A stretch of DNA of 64,000 nt from PWQG01 sp040882255 (GTDB taxonomy: Bacteria > Pseudomonadota > Gammaproteobacteria > Pseudomonadales > Pseudohongiellaceae), in assembly GCA_040882255.1 (NCBI GenBank), contig JBBEBP010000027.1, positions 8,148-72,147 on the forward strand, read 5' to 3'. The notes below the pieces were generated by a model. It did not search any database. It was not told the origin of the DNA and saw only the letters and a list, made by a program, of their open reading frames with translations. The position numbers were made by a program, and so were the translations under genes. Of this stretch, positions 44,242-53,823 are shown one piece after another (the first letter of the stretch is position 1; each line of letters begins with the position of its first letter).

Positions 44242-44966
44242 ACGCAGATAAGCGGAACCGCCCGCTGGCACTATTCGTTACCGGCACTGACACCGGTATC
44301 GGCAAGACACGGGTGGCGGCCGGATTGCTGTGTGCCGCCCGGCGCGCCGGCTGGTCCACGGCAGGGCTGAAACCGGTGGCTTCGGGTTGCGAGGAGACAC
44401 CGGACGGGTTGCGGAATGATGATGCCCTTGCATTGCAGTCCCAGACGACGCTGGCGCTGACTTACGAACAGATCAACCCGGTCAGTCTGCGCGCCGCCAT
44501 CGCACCGCATGTAGCGGCCCGGCAGGAAGGTCGGCGCATCACCGCTGAGCGCCTCGAGGGGCTGTGCCGCGCCGTTCTCATGCAACGGGCCGGGCTCACT
44601 GTCATCGAGGGCGCCGGTGGATGGGAAGTGCCCCTCAGCGATCGGCAGCGGTTTCCGGATCTGGTCCGGCGTCTGGAGACACCCGTGGTGCTGGTGGTCG
44701 GCGTGCGGCTGGGGTGTATCAACCACGCCGTGCTGACGGCGCGTGCCATTCTGGCCGACGGACTGCCGCTGGCGGGTTGGGTGGCCAACTGTATCGACCC
44801 TGCCATGGCGGAAGTGGATGCCACGGTGGAGACCCTTCATAACCTGATCCCGGCGCCCTGCCTGGGTGTGTTGCCGCAGGATGAGGCAGCCGGCGCCGAA
44901 CAGGTGGCCGATTACCTGGATCTGACGGCATTGGGCGACGTTGACCTTGCCGGGAATCGCCGGTAA
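44238..44966 (+). CDS. bioD: Dethiobiotin synthetase
   Basis: A 242-residue P-loop enzyme closing the ureido ring of dethiobiotin. The Walker A-like FVTGTDTGIGKTRVAAGLLC, GLKPVASGCEE and EGAGGWEVPLSDRQRFPDLV are diagnostic. Its start overlaps the bioF stop (ATGA). Last gene of the bioBFD transcript; the acyl-CoA dehydrogenase starts 32 bases later behind a good AGGAGGG site and could be read through. Confidence 0.96.
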   Translation: MNADKRNRPLALFVTGTDTGIGKTRVAAGLLCAARRAGWSTAGLKPVASGCEETPDGLRNDDALALQSQTTLALTYEQINPVSLRAAIAPHVAARQEGRRITAERLEGLCRAVLMQRAGLTVIEGAGGWEVPLSDRQRFPDLVRRLETPVVLVVGVRLGCINHAVLTARAILADGLPLAGWVANCIDPAMAEVDATVETLHNLIPAPCLGVLPQDEAAGAEQVADYLDLTALGDVDLAGNRR

Positions 44967-44998
44967 CTTTCAGGATTCCATTTTCAGGAGGGCACCCC

Positions 44999-46789
44999 AT
45001 GGCCGGTTACAAGGCACCCGTCCGCGATATGCAGTTTGTGCTGAACGAAGTCATGGAGGCTGGTGAATTCCTGGCCTCCATGCCGGGCACCGAGGAGACC
45101 ACTCCGGATCTCATCAATGCCGTGCTGGAGGAGGCCGGCAAGGTCAGTGAGTCTTTACTCGCGCCCATCAACCGCCAGGGGGACGAAGAGGGTTGCCACT
45201 TCGAGAACGGCGAAGTGACGACTCCCAGAGGATTTCGGGAGGCGTATCGCACCTTTGCCGAAGGCGGCTGGATCGGCCTGTCCGGTGACGTCGAGTATGG
45301 CGGTCAGGGTATGCCCAAGCTGCTGGCGGTCTGCCTGGAAGAAATGATCATGGGGGCCAACAGCGCCTTTGCCCTGTATGGTGTGCTGACGGCCGGCGCC
45401 TCGCTGGCCATGGCCCGGCATGCCACCGACGAGCTGAAACAGCTCTACCTGCCGAAGCTGTATTCCGGCGAGTGGACGGCGACCATGTGCCTTACCGAAG
45501 CGCATGCCGGCACCGACCTGGGGATCATAAAGACGAAGGCCGAGCCGGCGGATGACGGCAGCTACCGCTTGACCGGGGGCAAGATCTTCATTACCGGCGG
45601 CGAACACGATCTGACCGATAACATTATTCACATGGTGCTGGCGAAGCTGCCGGACGCCCCTCCTGGACCGAAGGGAATATCACTGTTCCTGGTACCGAAG
45701 TACCTGCCGGATGGCGATGGCAATCCGGGCGAGCGCAACGCGGTCAGCTGCGGCTCCATTGAGCACAAGATGGGCGTTCACGGATCATCGACCTGCGTCA
45801 TGAATTTTGACGGCGCCCGGGCCTGGCTGGTGGGCGAGCCGCATCGCGGGCTGACTTGCATGTTCACGATGATGAACTATGAACGCCTCACCATCGGCCT
45901 GCAAGGGCTGGGTCTGGGGGAGGCTTCCTACCAGACAGCGGCGGCCTATGCCCGGGAGCGCCTGCAGGGACGTTCGCCCGCCGGAGCGCAGTATCCCGAT
46001 CAGCCGGCCGACCCCATCATCGAGCATCCGGACGTGCGGCGCATGCTGCTGACCATGCGTGCCTGGACGGAAAGCGGCCGGGCCCTGTCGGCCTGGGTGG
46101 CCGTGCAACTGGATACGGCGCATTTTCATCCGGACGAAGCCGCCCGGCAGCGCGCGGACCGGCTGGTGGCACTGCTCACGCCGGTCACCAAGACGGCCTT
46201 TTCGGACAAGGGCTTTGAAACCTGTGTGCTGGGGCAGCAGGTGTTGGGCGGACACGGCTATGTGCGGGAATGGGGTCAGGAGCAACATGTGCGGGATGCC
46301 CGCATCGCCCAGATCTACGAGGGAGCCAATGGCATCCAGGCGCTGGATCTGATGGGGCGCAAGATCGTCAACGACCGTCAGGACATGATCGGTGCACTGG
46401 AAGAAGAGTTGCGCGCCTGTATCCGCTCCACGCCACGTGACGGCGCGGCCGGGGAGTATGCCGAGGCGCTGGAGCGGTCGCTGGATTGTCTGATGGAGAC
46501 CACTCGCTCCGTGAAGCAGGCCGCCGGCGAGGATCCGGCCAGCGTCGGCGCCGCTTCAGTACCCTATCTGGAGCTGATGACGCTGGTGCTGTACTGCTAT
46601 ATGTGGGTGCGGATGGTGCAGGTGGCGGAGCAGCGGCTCAACGAGGGCGCCGACCAGGATTTCTACCGGGCCAAGCTGCACACGGGACGCTATTTCCTGA
46701 CCCGCCTGATGCCGCGTTACCGTGCGCTGGCCGAGGAGGTGCTGGCCGGTGCCGGACCGCTGATGGCAATGGATTCCGATCTGTTCTGA
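44999..46789 (+). CDS. Acyl-CoA dehydrogenase with C-terminal extension (PF12806-type)
   Basis: A 596-residue flavoenzyme. The acyl-CoA dehydrogenase core includes the FAD/substrate segment TATMCLTEAHAGTDLGIIKT and GKIFITGGEHDLT, followed by MNYERLTIGLQGLGLGEASY and the FAD-binding GGHGYVREWGQEQHVRDARI with the catalytic-base region IAQIYEGANGIQALDLMGRK. A C-terminal helical extension of about 120 residues marks the subfamily that acts in fatty-acid beta-oxidation (also described for DMSP catabolism). The exact chain length or substrate cannot be told. Convergent with the anti-sigma gene. Confidence 0.92.
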   Translation: MAGYKAPVRDMQFVLNEVMEAGEFLASMPGTEETTPDLINAVLEEAGKVSESLLAPINRQGDEEGCHFENGEVTTPRGFREAYRTFAEGGWIGLSGDVEYGGQGMPKLLAVCLEEMIMGANSAFALYGVLTAGASLAMARHATDELKQLYLPKLYSGEWTATMCLTEAHAGTDLGIIKTKAEPADDGSYRLTGGKIFITGGEHDLTDNIIHMVLAKLPDAPPGPKGISLFLVPKYLPDGDGNPGERNAVSCGSIEHKMGVHGSSTCVMNFDGARAWLVGEPHRGLTCMFTMMNYERLTIGLQGLGLGEASYQTAAAYARERLQGRSPAGAQYPDQPADPIIEHPDVRRMLLTMRAWTESGRALSAWVAVQLDTAHFHPDEAARQRADRLVALLTPVTKTAFSDKGFETCVLGQQVLGGHGYVREWGQEQHVRDARIAQIYEGANGIQALDLMGRKIVNDRQDMIGALEEELRACIRSTPRDGAAGEYAEALERSLDCLMETTRSVKQAAGEDPASVGAASVPYLELMTLVLYCYMWVRMVQVAEQRLNEGADQDFYRAKLHTGRYFLTRLMPRYRALAEEVLAGAGPLMAMDSDLF

Positions 46790-46794
46790 GGGAT

Positions 46795-47538
46795 TCAGAT
46801 CGACCACTGGACGCTGTCGGCCACCATGGTCTCGTAGCCGGACAGGATCTCTCCCTGTTCGCCGACGATGACCATGTTGCCGTACTCGGTCGGTATGATG
46901 CGGCCCTGGAAGCGCTCGTCTTCAATGATGAAGGCGCGGTCCACGGGTTTGTTGATGGAAAGGATCACCGATACCGGGCCCTGTTCGCCCTCCAGCACGA
47001 TATGTGCGCCGCGCCCGGCGTCGCCGAGGTCGCAGTGTCTGGCAAACTTCAGGCCTGCTGTACGGAGTGGGATGCCACTGGTGGATGCGCCGCCATTGCC
47101 GGCTGCCAGACCGGCCGCCGCCAGAACGCCCGACACCTCCGCCCAGCGGGTCGAGCCTTCATCGTCATAGGCCGCTGCTTCATCGTGCAGGTGGGTCACC
47201 AGTTCATCGTGGAAAGCGAGGTCCTGGGCGCCTGGGCGGTTACCCGGGTCAGGCATCAGGGTGATGGCCGCCGCTATCACCACCATGGCGGCCACGGGAA
47301 AAAAACGCATCAGGCCCCGTTTGCCGGTCCGGGCCGGTTCAACCTGTTGTTTGAGGCGGTCGGCGAGCCCCGAAGGCACCGCGACGGTGTCGATTGCGGA
47401 GCTGATGTGTTCTTCCAGTTCAGCGATCTCCTGCATCAGCCGCTGGCGGGTCGAGTCACCGCGGGCGGCTTCATGCAGGTCGGGATCTTCGCTGCCTGGT
47501 TCGGAAAAGGCACGTAGGCGAAATTCGTTGTCATCCAT
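46795..47538 (-). CDS. Putative anti-sigma factor, DUF3379-like
   Basis: A 247-residue bitopic protein: an N-terminal cytoplasmic region of about 100 residues rich in charged helices, one membrane helix (FFPVAAMVVIAAAITLM), and a periplasmic domain of about 120 residues. It follows the ECF sigma gene by 67 bases on the same strand, which with its topology suggests it sequesters that sigma factor. The family resembles DUF3379. There is no HxxxCxxC zinc motif, so it is not a ZAS-type anti-sigma. The inducing signal is unknown. Confidence 0.7.
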   Translation of the reverse strand: MDDNEFRLRAFSEPGSEDPDLHEAARGDSTRQRLMQEIAELEEHISSAIDTVAVPSGLADRLKQQVEPARTGKRGLMRFFPVAAMVVIAAAITLMPDPGNRPGAQDLAFHDELVTHLHDEAAAYDDEGSTRWAEVSGVLAAAGLAAGNGGASTSGIPLRTAGLKFARHCDLGDAGRGAHIVLEGEQGPVSVILSINKPVDRAFIIEDERFQGRIIPTEYGNMVIVGEQGEILSGYETMVADSVQWSI

Positions 47539-47605
47539 CGGATTCGGGCTCTCGAAGGTTCAGCTGTGTCTGTTGTCCGCAGCCGGCATGACGTCCGGAC
47601 AGCGC

Positions 47606-48184
47606 TCAGTTTTCATTATTGTCCGGATCATCTCGCTCCGGTTCACTGGTGCCGAACATGTCCCGCAGCTTACTGCGTGCGCGGAACAGACGGGTCATCA
47701 CCGTGTTACTGTTAAGATCAAGAATTTCGGCAATTTCTTTCCCGCTGAATCCACCAATCACCTGAAGCAGCAGCGGATCGCGGTAATCGCTGTCCAGCCG
47801 ATTGATGGCCGAGTGCAGCAGATCCCGGTCCATGCGCCGGTCCGGCTCGCGGTCATCGGCTTCGGCGATGGGCACGTCCTCCACGTCCACCAGGTCTGGC
47901 CGGTAGCGTTCGTAGAGACGGGCATTCTCGCGGCGCAGGATGGTAAACAGCCAGGCTTTGGCCGCCTTGTCACTTTGCAGGCTGTCCAGCGATCGCCAGG
48001 CCCGCAGGAAGGTCTCCTGCACCAGGTCCTGTGCCAGTGCCTGGTTCTTGCAGAGCCAGAAGCCATAGCGGTACACATCCTGGTAACAGGTGTCCACCAG
48101 CTGCTCGTAGCGCTGCCTGCGTTGCTGGTCGCTGTCCTGTGTGCTGGAATCCATGACCGGTTGATCCGTGATTTCATTCATCAT
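47606..48184 (-). CDS. ECF-type RNA polymerase sigma factor
   Basis: A 192-residue sigma-70 family protein with region 2 (YQDVYRYGFWLCKNQALAQD with LVQETFLRAWRSL, then AKAWLFTILRRENARLYERY) and region 4 (YRDPLLLQVIGGFSGKEIAE and SNTVMTRLFRARSKLRDMF), linked by an acidic stretch. Regions 1 and 3 are absent, as in ECF factors. Two adjacent ATG codons are possible starts. It is upstream of the putative anti-sigma gene and divergent from dapB; its own target promoters are not evident. Confidence 0.92.
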   Translation of the reverse strand: MMNEITDQPVMDSSTQDSDQQRRQRYEQLVDTCYQDVYRYGFWLCKNQALAQDLVQETFLRAWRSLDSLQSDKAAKAWLFTILRRENARLYERYRPDLVDVEDVPIAEADDREPDRRMDRDLLHSAINRLDSDYRDPLLLQVIGGFSGKEIAEILDLNSNTVMTRLFRARSKLRDMFGTSEPERDDPDNNEN

Positions 48185-48345
48185 TGGTGGCTGCTGGCGT
48201 ATACGTCACCAGTACCGTATCAGTCTACTACCGCTTCCGGGGGCCTGTCGCGTGTTGTCCTGCTTTCTTCAGGGACTGCCTGCTGTCGATGTCCTTCAAT
48301 GGTAAACTGTTACCACTCAATGGGACGGATCATGAAGGTTGCAGT

Positions 48346-49158
48346 ATGGAGTCATCGAGGCGGATTGCCGTGGCCGGCGCCACCGGCCGCATGGGAAAGG
48401 TGCTGATCGAGGCCGTGGCGGCCCGCGAAGGTGTGGTGCTGGGCGCGGCGTTGACGCGCCCGGGGGAGCCGGCTGTGGGCACGGACGCTGGCGTGCAGGC
48501 CGGGCTGGCGCCATTGGGCGTGTCGGTCGGTGATTCCCTGCCGGGTTGTCTGGATAATTTCGATGTGCTGATCGACTTCACTGCGCCCGATGCCACACTG
48601 GAACACCTGGCGGTATGCGCGGAGGCCGGCAAGGCAGTGGTGATCGGCACCACCGGGTTCTCGGCGGAGCAGAAGGCGCAGATCACCGCCCATGCCGCGA
48701 ACATTCCCGTGGTGCTGGCGCCCAACATGAGTATCGGCGTCAATGTGGTGCTGGATCTGCTCGATCGGGCGGCCCGTGCGCTGGGTGATGACTGTGACAT
48801 CGAGATCATCGAGGGGCATCATCGCTTCAAGAAGGACGCGCCGTCGGGAACCGCGCTGCGCATGGGGGAAGTAGTTGCCGGTGCGCTGGGACGGAATCTG
48901 GATGAGGTGGCAGTCTACGGCCGGGAGGGAATCGAGGAGGAGCGGGACCGCCGCACCATCGGTTTCTCCACCATCCGGGGTGGAGACATCGTTGGAGAGC
49001 ATACGGTGCTGTTCGCCGCCATGGGCGAGCGCGTGGAGATCACCCACAAGGCCAGCAGCCGGATGACCTTCGCCCGGGGCGCCGTGCAGGCGGCCCTGTG
49101 GCTGGCCGGGCGCTCCGCCGGGCAGTATGACATGGCGGATGTGCTGTCGCTGGAGTGA
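48346..49158 (+). CDS. dapB: 4-hydroxy-tetrahydrodipicolinate reductase
   Basis: A 270-residue NAD(P)H-dependent enzyme of the diaminopimelate/lysine pathway. The N-terminal dinucleotide loop is VAGATGRMGKVLIEA, and the catalytic motif EGHHRFKKDAPSGTALRMGE holds the His and Lys residues. The ATG at 48346 (MESSRRIAVAGATG) has AAGG upstream; the frame is open to 48184, but those codons overlap the divergent sigma-factor promoter region. It sits next to carAB as in Pseudomonas, though without dnaKJ before it. Confidence 0.95.
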   Translation: MESSRRIAVAGATGRMGKVLIEAVAAREGVVLGAALTRPGEPAVGTDAGVQAGLAPLGVSVGDSLPGCLDNFDVLIDFTAPDATLEHLAVCAEAGKAVVIGTTGFSAEQKAQITAHAANIPVVLAPNMSIGVNVVLDLLDRAARALGDDCDIEIIEGHHRFKKDAPSGTALRMGEVVAGALGRNLDEVAVYGREGIEEERDRRTIGFSTIRGGDIVGEHTVLFAAMGERVEITHKASSRMTFARGAVQAALWLAGRSAGQYDMADVLSLE

Positions 49159-49178
49159 CATTGGAGCTGTCAGCGGCA

Positions 49179-49208
49179 TGGACAGGATCGGAGCTGTTGC
49201 CGTATAAT
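49179..49208 (+). promoter_or_regulatory. Sigma-70 promoter before the carAB leader
   Basis: TGGACA (49179-49184), an 18-base spacer and TATAAT (49203-49208) form a good sigma-70 promoter in the dapB-carA gap. Transcription would start near 49215, about 135 bases before the carA ATG. Confidence 0.7.
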
Positions 49209-49219
49209 ATCGCTCCACT

Positions 49220-49354
49220 ATGCATAGCTCAGATCACAGTGAAGATTCACACCAGAAGCGGAATGAAACCAGCCTTTCATTCCGCTTTTTTTTGAGGCGT
49301 CTCCGGATGAATACAGCCACCCGTGGGCTCCTCGGTTCGAATGGGGAGAGATGA
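49220..49354 (+). CDS. Possible 44-residue carA leader peptide ORF
   Basis: An ATG five bases after the predicted transcription start opens a 44-codon frame (MHSSDHSEDSHQKRNETSLS onward). It reads through the terminator hairpin, including its T-run as FRFFLRR, and stops at a TGA overlapping the carA ATG. Its layout recalls the E. coli pyrBI leader, in which ribosome position on a leader ORF decides whether the terminator forms. No strong ribosome-binding site precedes it. It may not be translated. Confidence 0.35.
   Translation: MHSSDHSEDSHQKRNETSLSFRFFLRRLRMNTATRGLLGSNGER
49257..49294 (+). terminator. Rho-independent terminator/attenuator upstream of carA
   Basis: GCGGAATGAAA, a six-base loop and TTTCATTCCGC form a perfect 11-bp stem followed by eight T. 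It lies downstream of the TATAAT promoter and about 57 bases before carA, so it can act as an attenuator for carAB. It could instead, or also, end dapB transcription. Confidence 0.85.
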
Positions 49355-50499
49355 AATTGGATAATCCGGCAGTACTGGCTCTGGAGGATGGAAGCCTGTT
49401 TCGGGGCAAGGCCATCGGGCATCAGGGAGTGACGTCCGGCGAGGTCGTGTTCAACACCTCGATGACCGGCTATCAGGAAATACTGACCGATCCGTCCTAT
49501 GCCCGGCAGATCGTGACCCTGACCTATCCACACATCGGCAATACCGGGACCAATGACGAAGACAACGAGTCCGACCGGGTTCACGCGGCGGGGCTGGTCA
49601 TTCGCGATCTGCCGCGACTGTCCAGCAGCTGGCGTCAGGAGCAGACGCTGGAAGAGTATCTGTCCGAGCGGCTGGTGGTCGCCATCGCTGACATCGACAC
49701 CCGGCGCCTGACCCGGCTGTTGCGCGAGAAAGGCGCGATGAACGGTGCCATCGTCAGCGGCGATGAACTGGCCAGCAAGGGAGAGGCGTTCGCCATCGAG
49801 CAGGCGAAGGCATTCCCGGGGCTGAAGGGCATGGATCTGGCCCGGGAGGTCTCGACCAGCGTTCCCTACGAATGGCGGGAGGGCGTCTGGCAGCTCGGCA
49901 GGGGACATGCCGAAGGCACTGGCGACCATCCCTTCCATGTAGTTGCCTGGGATTACGGCGTCAAGCGTAACATTCTGCGCATGTTGTCCGAGCGTAACTG
50001 CCGCGTCACGGTGGTACCCGCCACCACGCCGGCCAGCGAGGTGCTGGCCATGCAGCCCGATGGCGTGTTCCTGGCCAACGGTCCCGGCGACCCCGAGCCC
50101 TGCGACTATGCCATCACTGCCATTCGCGAGGTGCTGGAGACCGATCTGCCGGTATTCGGCATCTGCCTGGGTTGTCAGCTTCTGGCCCTGGCCTGTGATG
50201 CGAAGACATTGAAGATGACGGTCGGGCATCACGGGGCCAACCATCCGGTTCAGAATCTGGATGACAGTACGGTGATGATCACCAGTCAGAATCACGGGTT
50301 CGCGGTGGATGAAGCCACGCTGCCGGACAACCTGCGCGCCACCCATCGCTCACTGTTTGATGGCACGCTACAGGGGGTGGAACGCACCGACCGGCCTGCA
50401 TTCGCATTCCAGGGACATCCGGAGGCCAGCCCCGGACCCCATGATATCGCACCGCTGTTCGACCGCTTCATCAACGATATGCAGGCGCATCGCGGCTGA
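49351..50499 (+). CDS. carA: Carbamoyl-phosphate synthase small subunit
   Basis: A 382-residue glutamine amidotransferase that feeds ammonia to CarB for arginine and pyrimidine synthesis. The CarA-specific N-terminal domain has GEVVFNTSMTGYQEILTDPS. The class I amidotransferase domain has the nucleophile cysteine in FGICLGCQLLALA and the catalytic His in FQGHPEASPGPHD. GGGGAGAG precedes the ATG. An attenuator-like terminator lies upstream. Confidence 0.97.
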   Translation: MKLDNPAVLALEDGSLFRGKAIGHQGVTSGEVVFNTSMTGYQEILTDPSYARQIVTLTYPHIGNTGTNDEDNESDRVHAAGLVIRDLPRLSSSWRQEQTLEEYLSERLVVAIADIDTRRLTRLLREKGAMNGAIVSGDELASKGEAFAIEQAKAFPGLKGMDLAREVSTSVPYEWREGVWQLGRGHAEGTGDHPFHVVAWDYGVKRNILRMLSERNCRVTVVPATTPASEVLAMQPDGVFLANGPGDPEPCDYAITAIREVLETDLPVFGICLGCQLLALACDAKTLKMTVGHHGANHPVQNLDDSTVMITSQNHGFAVDEATLPDNLRATHRSLFDGTLQGVERTDRPAFAFQGHPEASPGPHDIAPLFDRFINDMQAHRG

Positions 50500-50561
50500 C
50501 CGGCAACAACCGGGAACAGAGCGGGCTCAGACAAGGATCTTACGGGTACAACAGGTAATCT

Positions 50562-53500
50562 ATGCCGAAGCGAACAGACATCAACAGCATTCTCATCATC
50601 GGCGCCGGCCCCATCGTCATTGGCCAGGCTTGTGAATTCGACTACTCCGGCGCCCAGGCCTGCCAGGCGCTGCGCGAGGAAGGTTACCGGGTCATCCTGG
50701 TGAATTCCAACCCGGCCACCATCATGACCGATCCGGCCATGGCGGACGCCACCTACATCGAGCCAGTCACCTGGGAGATCGTCGAGAAGATCATCGAGAA
50801 GGAGCGGCCCGATGCCGTGCTGCCCACCATGGGCGGGCAGACCGCACTGAACTGTGCGTTGAATCTTGAAAAGCATGGCGTGCTGAAGAAGTACGGGGTC
50901 GAGATGATCGGCGCCACCAACGAGGCCATTGACAAGGCGGAGAACCGGGATCTTTTCGACCAGGCGATGCGTCGTATCGGTCTCGAGACGCCCGCTCACG
51001 GCCTGGCGCACAGCATGGAAGAAGCGTTTGAAGCGCTGGAGCAGATCGGCTTTCCCTGCATTATCCGCCCCTCGTTCACAATGGGCGGCAGCGGCGGCGG
51101 TGTCGCCTACAACAAGGAAGAGTTCATCGAGATCTGCACGCGTGGAATGGAGCTGTCATCCAACAACGAGCTGTTGATCGACGAGTCACTGATCGGCTGG
51201 AAGGAATTCGAGACCGAGGTGGTACGGGACCGCAACGATAATTGCATCATCGTCTGCACCATCGAGAACTTCGATGCCATGGGTGTACACACCGGCGACT
51301 CCATCACTGTGGCCCCGTCACAGACCCTGACCGACAAGGAATTCCAGATCCTGCGCGACGCCTCGATCGCGGTGCTGCGCGAGATTGGCGTCGAGACCGG
51401 CGGTTCCAACGTGCAGTTCGGCATGGACCCGGATACCGGCCGGGTCGTGGTCATCGAAATGAATCCGCGGGTATCGCGCTCTTCCGCGCTGGCGTCCAAG
51501 GCTACCGGTTTCCCGATCGCACGGGTGGCGGCCAAGCTGGCGGTGGGCTACACACTGGATGAGCTGCGCAATGAGATCACCGGTGGCGCAACGCCGGCTT
51601 CCTTCGAGCCCAGCATCGACTATGTGGTCACCAAGATCCCGCGTTTCACCTTCGAGAAGTTTTCCGAGGCCAATGATCGTATCACCACGCAGATGAAGTC
51701 GGTGGGGGAGGTCATGGCCATCGGCAGGACGTTCCAGGAGTCACTGCAAAAGGCCTTGCGCGGCCTGGAAGTCGGTGTCTGCGGGCTGGACCCGGTGCTG
51801 GATACGGCGGTCAGTGACGCCCTGGACAATCTCAAGGGGGAGCTGATGGATCCCGGTGCCGAGCGCATCTGGTACATTGCCGACGCTTTCCGGCACGGCT
51901 GGGGTGTTCCGGTCGTGCATGAACTGACCGGTGTCGATCCCTGGTTTCTCGATCAGATCGAGGATCTGGTGGCCGAAGAGAAGCGTGTGGAAGGTCTGCA
52001 GCTGTCGGCCATCGACCACGACACGATGTTCCGCATCAAGCGCAAGGGATTCTCCGACATGCGCCTGGCCGCGCTGCTGGGTGAAACCGAGACAGCCGTG
52101 CGTGAACACCGTCTTGCACTGGGTGTGCGGCCTGTCTACAAACGGGTTGATACCTGCGCCGCCGAGTTCGCCTCCACGACGGCCTACATGTATTCCACCT
52201 ACGAGGAGGAATGCGAGGCCCTGCCCAGTGACCGGCGCAAGATCATGGTACTGGGCGGTGGGCCCAACCGGATCGGCCAGGGCATCGAGTTTGACTACTG
52301 CTGTGTGCATGCTGCGCTGGCCATGCGCGAGGATGGCTACGAAACCATTATGGTCAACTGCAATCCGGAGACCGTCTCCACGGACTTCAATATATCCGAC
52401 CGTCTGTATTTCGAGCCGGTCACGTTCGAGGATGTGATGACGGTAGTGGACCTGGAGAAGCCGGCCGGTGTAATCGTGCAGTTCGGGGGCCAGACGCCGC
52501 TGAACCTGGTCACGCAACTCGAGGAAGCGGGCGTGGCGGTTATCGGTACATCCGCCGATGCCATCGACCGGGCCGAGGACCGGGAGCGTTTCCAGCAGCT
52601 CATCAACAAGCTGAACCTGAGGCAGCCTCCCAACCGGATCGTGCGCAGCATCCAGGAGAGCCTGGACGAGGCCGAGCGGATCACCTACCCGTTGGTGGTG
52701 CGCCCGTCTTATGTGCTTGGTGGCCGGGCCATGGAAATCGTCTACAACGAGGAAGAGCTCAGCCGCTACATGCACAACTCGGTGAAAGTGGGCAACGAGG
52801 CACCCGTGCTGCTGGACTCGTTCCTGGACGCCGCCATCGAGATTGACGTGGACCTGGTCAGTGATGGCACGGATGTCGTGGTCGGCGCCATCATGCAGCA
52901 CATCGAACAGGCCGGGGTGCACTCGGGTGATTCCGCCTGTTCCCTGCCACCCTACAATCTGCCGGCCGAGGTGCAGGACGAGATTCGTGCCCAGGTCATC
53001 GCGCTGGCCAGGGAGCTTGGCGTGGTGGGGCTGATGAACACGCAGCTGGCATACCAGGATGGCGTGGTCTATATCATCGAGGTCAACCCGCGGGCTTCCC
53101 GGACAGTGCCGTTTGTCTCCAAATGCATCGGCGTGTCACTGGCCAAGGTCGCAGCGCGATGCATGGCAGGCACGTCACTGAAGGAACAGGGTTTCACACA
53201 GGAAGTGATACCGGAAACCTATGCAGTGAAGGAAGCCGTGTTCCCGTTCAACAAGTTCCCGGGCGTTGATCCCATCCTGGGCCCGGAAATGAAATCCACC
53301 GGTGAGGTGATGGGTGTCGGGACCACTTTTGCGGAGGCATTTGCAAAGTCGCAGCTCGGTGCCGGTGAACATATCGCCCGTTCGGGCACTGTTTTCATCA
53401 GCGTGCGGGATGCGGACAAGGTGGATGTCCCCGATGTGGCCCGCAGTTTTCACGAGCTGGGATTCCGGCTGGTGGCCACGGAAGGCACGGCGCAGGTCAT

Positions 53501-53789
53501 CGAGCAGGCTGGTCTGCCGGTCAAGCGTGTCAACAAGGTCAAGGAAGGTCGCCCGCATATCGTGGACATGATCAAGAACGAGGAGATCGATCTGATCGTC
53601 AATACCACGGAGGGCAAGCAGGCCATCGCTGACTCTTCCACCATCCGGCGCACGGCATTGCGGCACAAGGTGTTCTGTACCACGACCATCACCAGTGCGG
53701 CGGCCGTTTGTGAAGCGCTGCGCTTTGGTGATAATCTGTCCGTATACACGATCCAGGAGCTTCACGCCCGGCTTCGGCCCAGCGCCTGA
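50562..53789 (+). CDS. carB: Carbamoyl-phosphate synthase large subunit
   Basis: A 1075-residue enzyme made of two homologous ATP-grasp halves: the first begins SILIIGAGPIVIGQACEFDY, the second near residue 560 with MVLGGGPNRIGQGIEFDYCC. Each has a carbamate- or bicarbonate-phosphorylating domain (RPSFTMGGSGGGVAYN and RPSYVLGGRAMEIVYNEEEL). The C-terminal MGS-like allosteric domain includes VNKVKEGRPHIVDMI and binds UMP and ornithine in relatives. It follows carA by 62 bases and is ended by a terminator. Confidence 0.98.
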   Translation: MPKRTDINSILIIGAGPIVIGQACEFDYSGAQACQALREEGYRVILVNSNPATIMTDPAMADATYIEPVTWEIVEKIIEKERPDAVLPTMGGQTALNCALNLEKHGVLKKYGVEMIGATNEAIDKAENRDLFDQAMRRIGLETPAHGLAHSMEEAFEALEQIGFPCIIRPSFTMGGSGGGVAYNKEEFIEICTRGMELSSNNELLIDESLIGWKEFETEVVRDRNDNCIIVCTIENFDAMGVHTGDSITVAPSQTLTDKEFQILRDASIAVLREIGVETGGSNVQFGMDPDTGRVVVIEMNPRVSRSSALASKATGFPIARVAAKLAVGYTLDELRNEITGGATPASFEPSIDYVVTKIPRFTFEKFSEANDRITTQMKSVGEVMAIGRTFQESLQKALRGLEVGVCGLDPVLDTAVSDALDNLKGELMDPGAERIWYIADAFRHGWGVPVVHELTGVDPWFLDQIEDLVAEEKRVEGLQLSAIDHDTMFRIKRKGFSDMRLAALLGETETAVREHRLALGVRPVYKRVDTCAAEFASTTAYMYSTYEEECEALPSDRRKIMVLGGGPNRIGQGIEFDYCCVHAALAMREDGYETIMVNCNPETVSTDFNISDRLYFEPVTFEDVMTVVDLEKPAGVIVQFGGQTPLNLVTQLEEAGVAVIGTSADAIDRAEDRERFQQLINKLNLRQPPNRIVRSIQESLDEAERITYPLVVRPSYVLGGRAMEIVYNEEELSRYMHNSVKVGNEAPVLLDSFLDAAIEIDVDLVSDGTDVVVGAIMQHIEQAGVHSGDSACSLPPYNLPAEVQDEIRAQVIALARELGVVGLMNTQLAYQDGVVYIIEVNPRASRTVPFVSKCIGVSLAKVAARCMAGTSLKEQGFTQEVIPETYAVKEAVFPFNKFPGVDPILGPEMKSTGEVMGVGTTFAEAFAKSQLGAGEHIARSGTVFISVRDADKVDVPDVARSFHELGFRLVATEGTAQVIEQAGLPVKRVNKVKEGRPHIVDMIKNEEIDLIVNTTEGKQAIADSSTIRRTALRHKVFCTTTITSAAAVCEALRFGDNLSVYTIQELHARLRPSA

Positions 53790-53823
53790 GGCCCATTAAC
53801 CACTGATCGAATTGAAACAGTCT

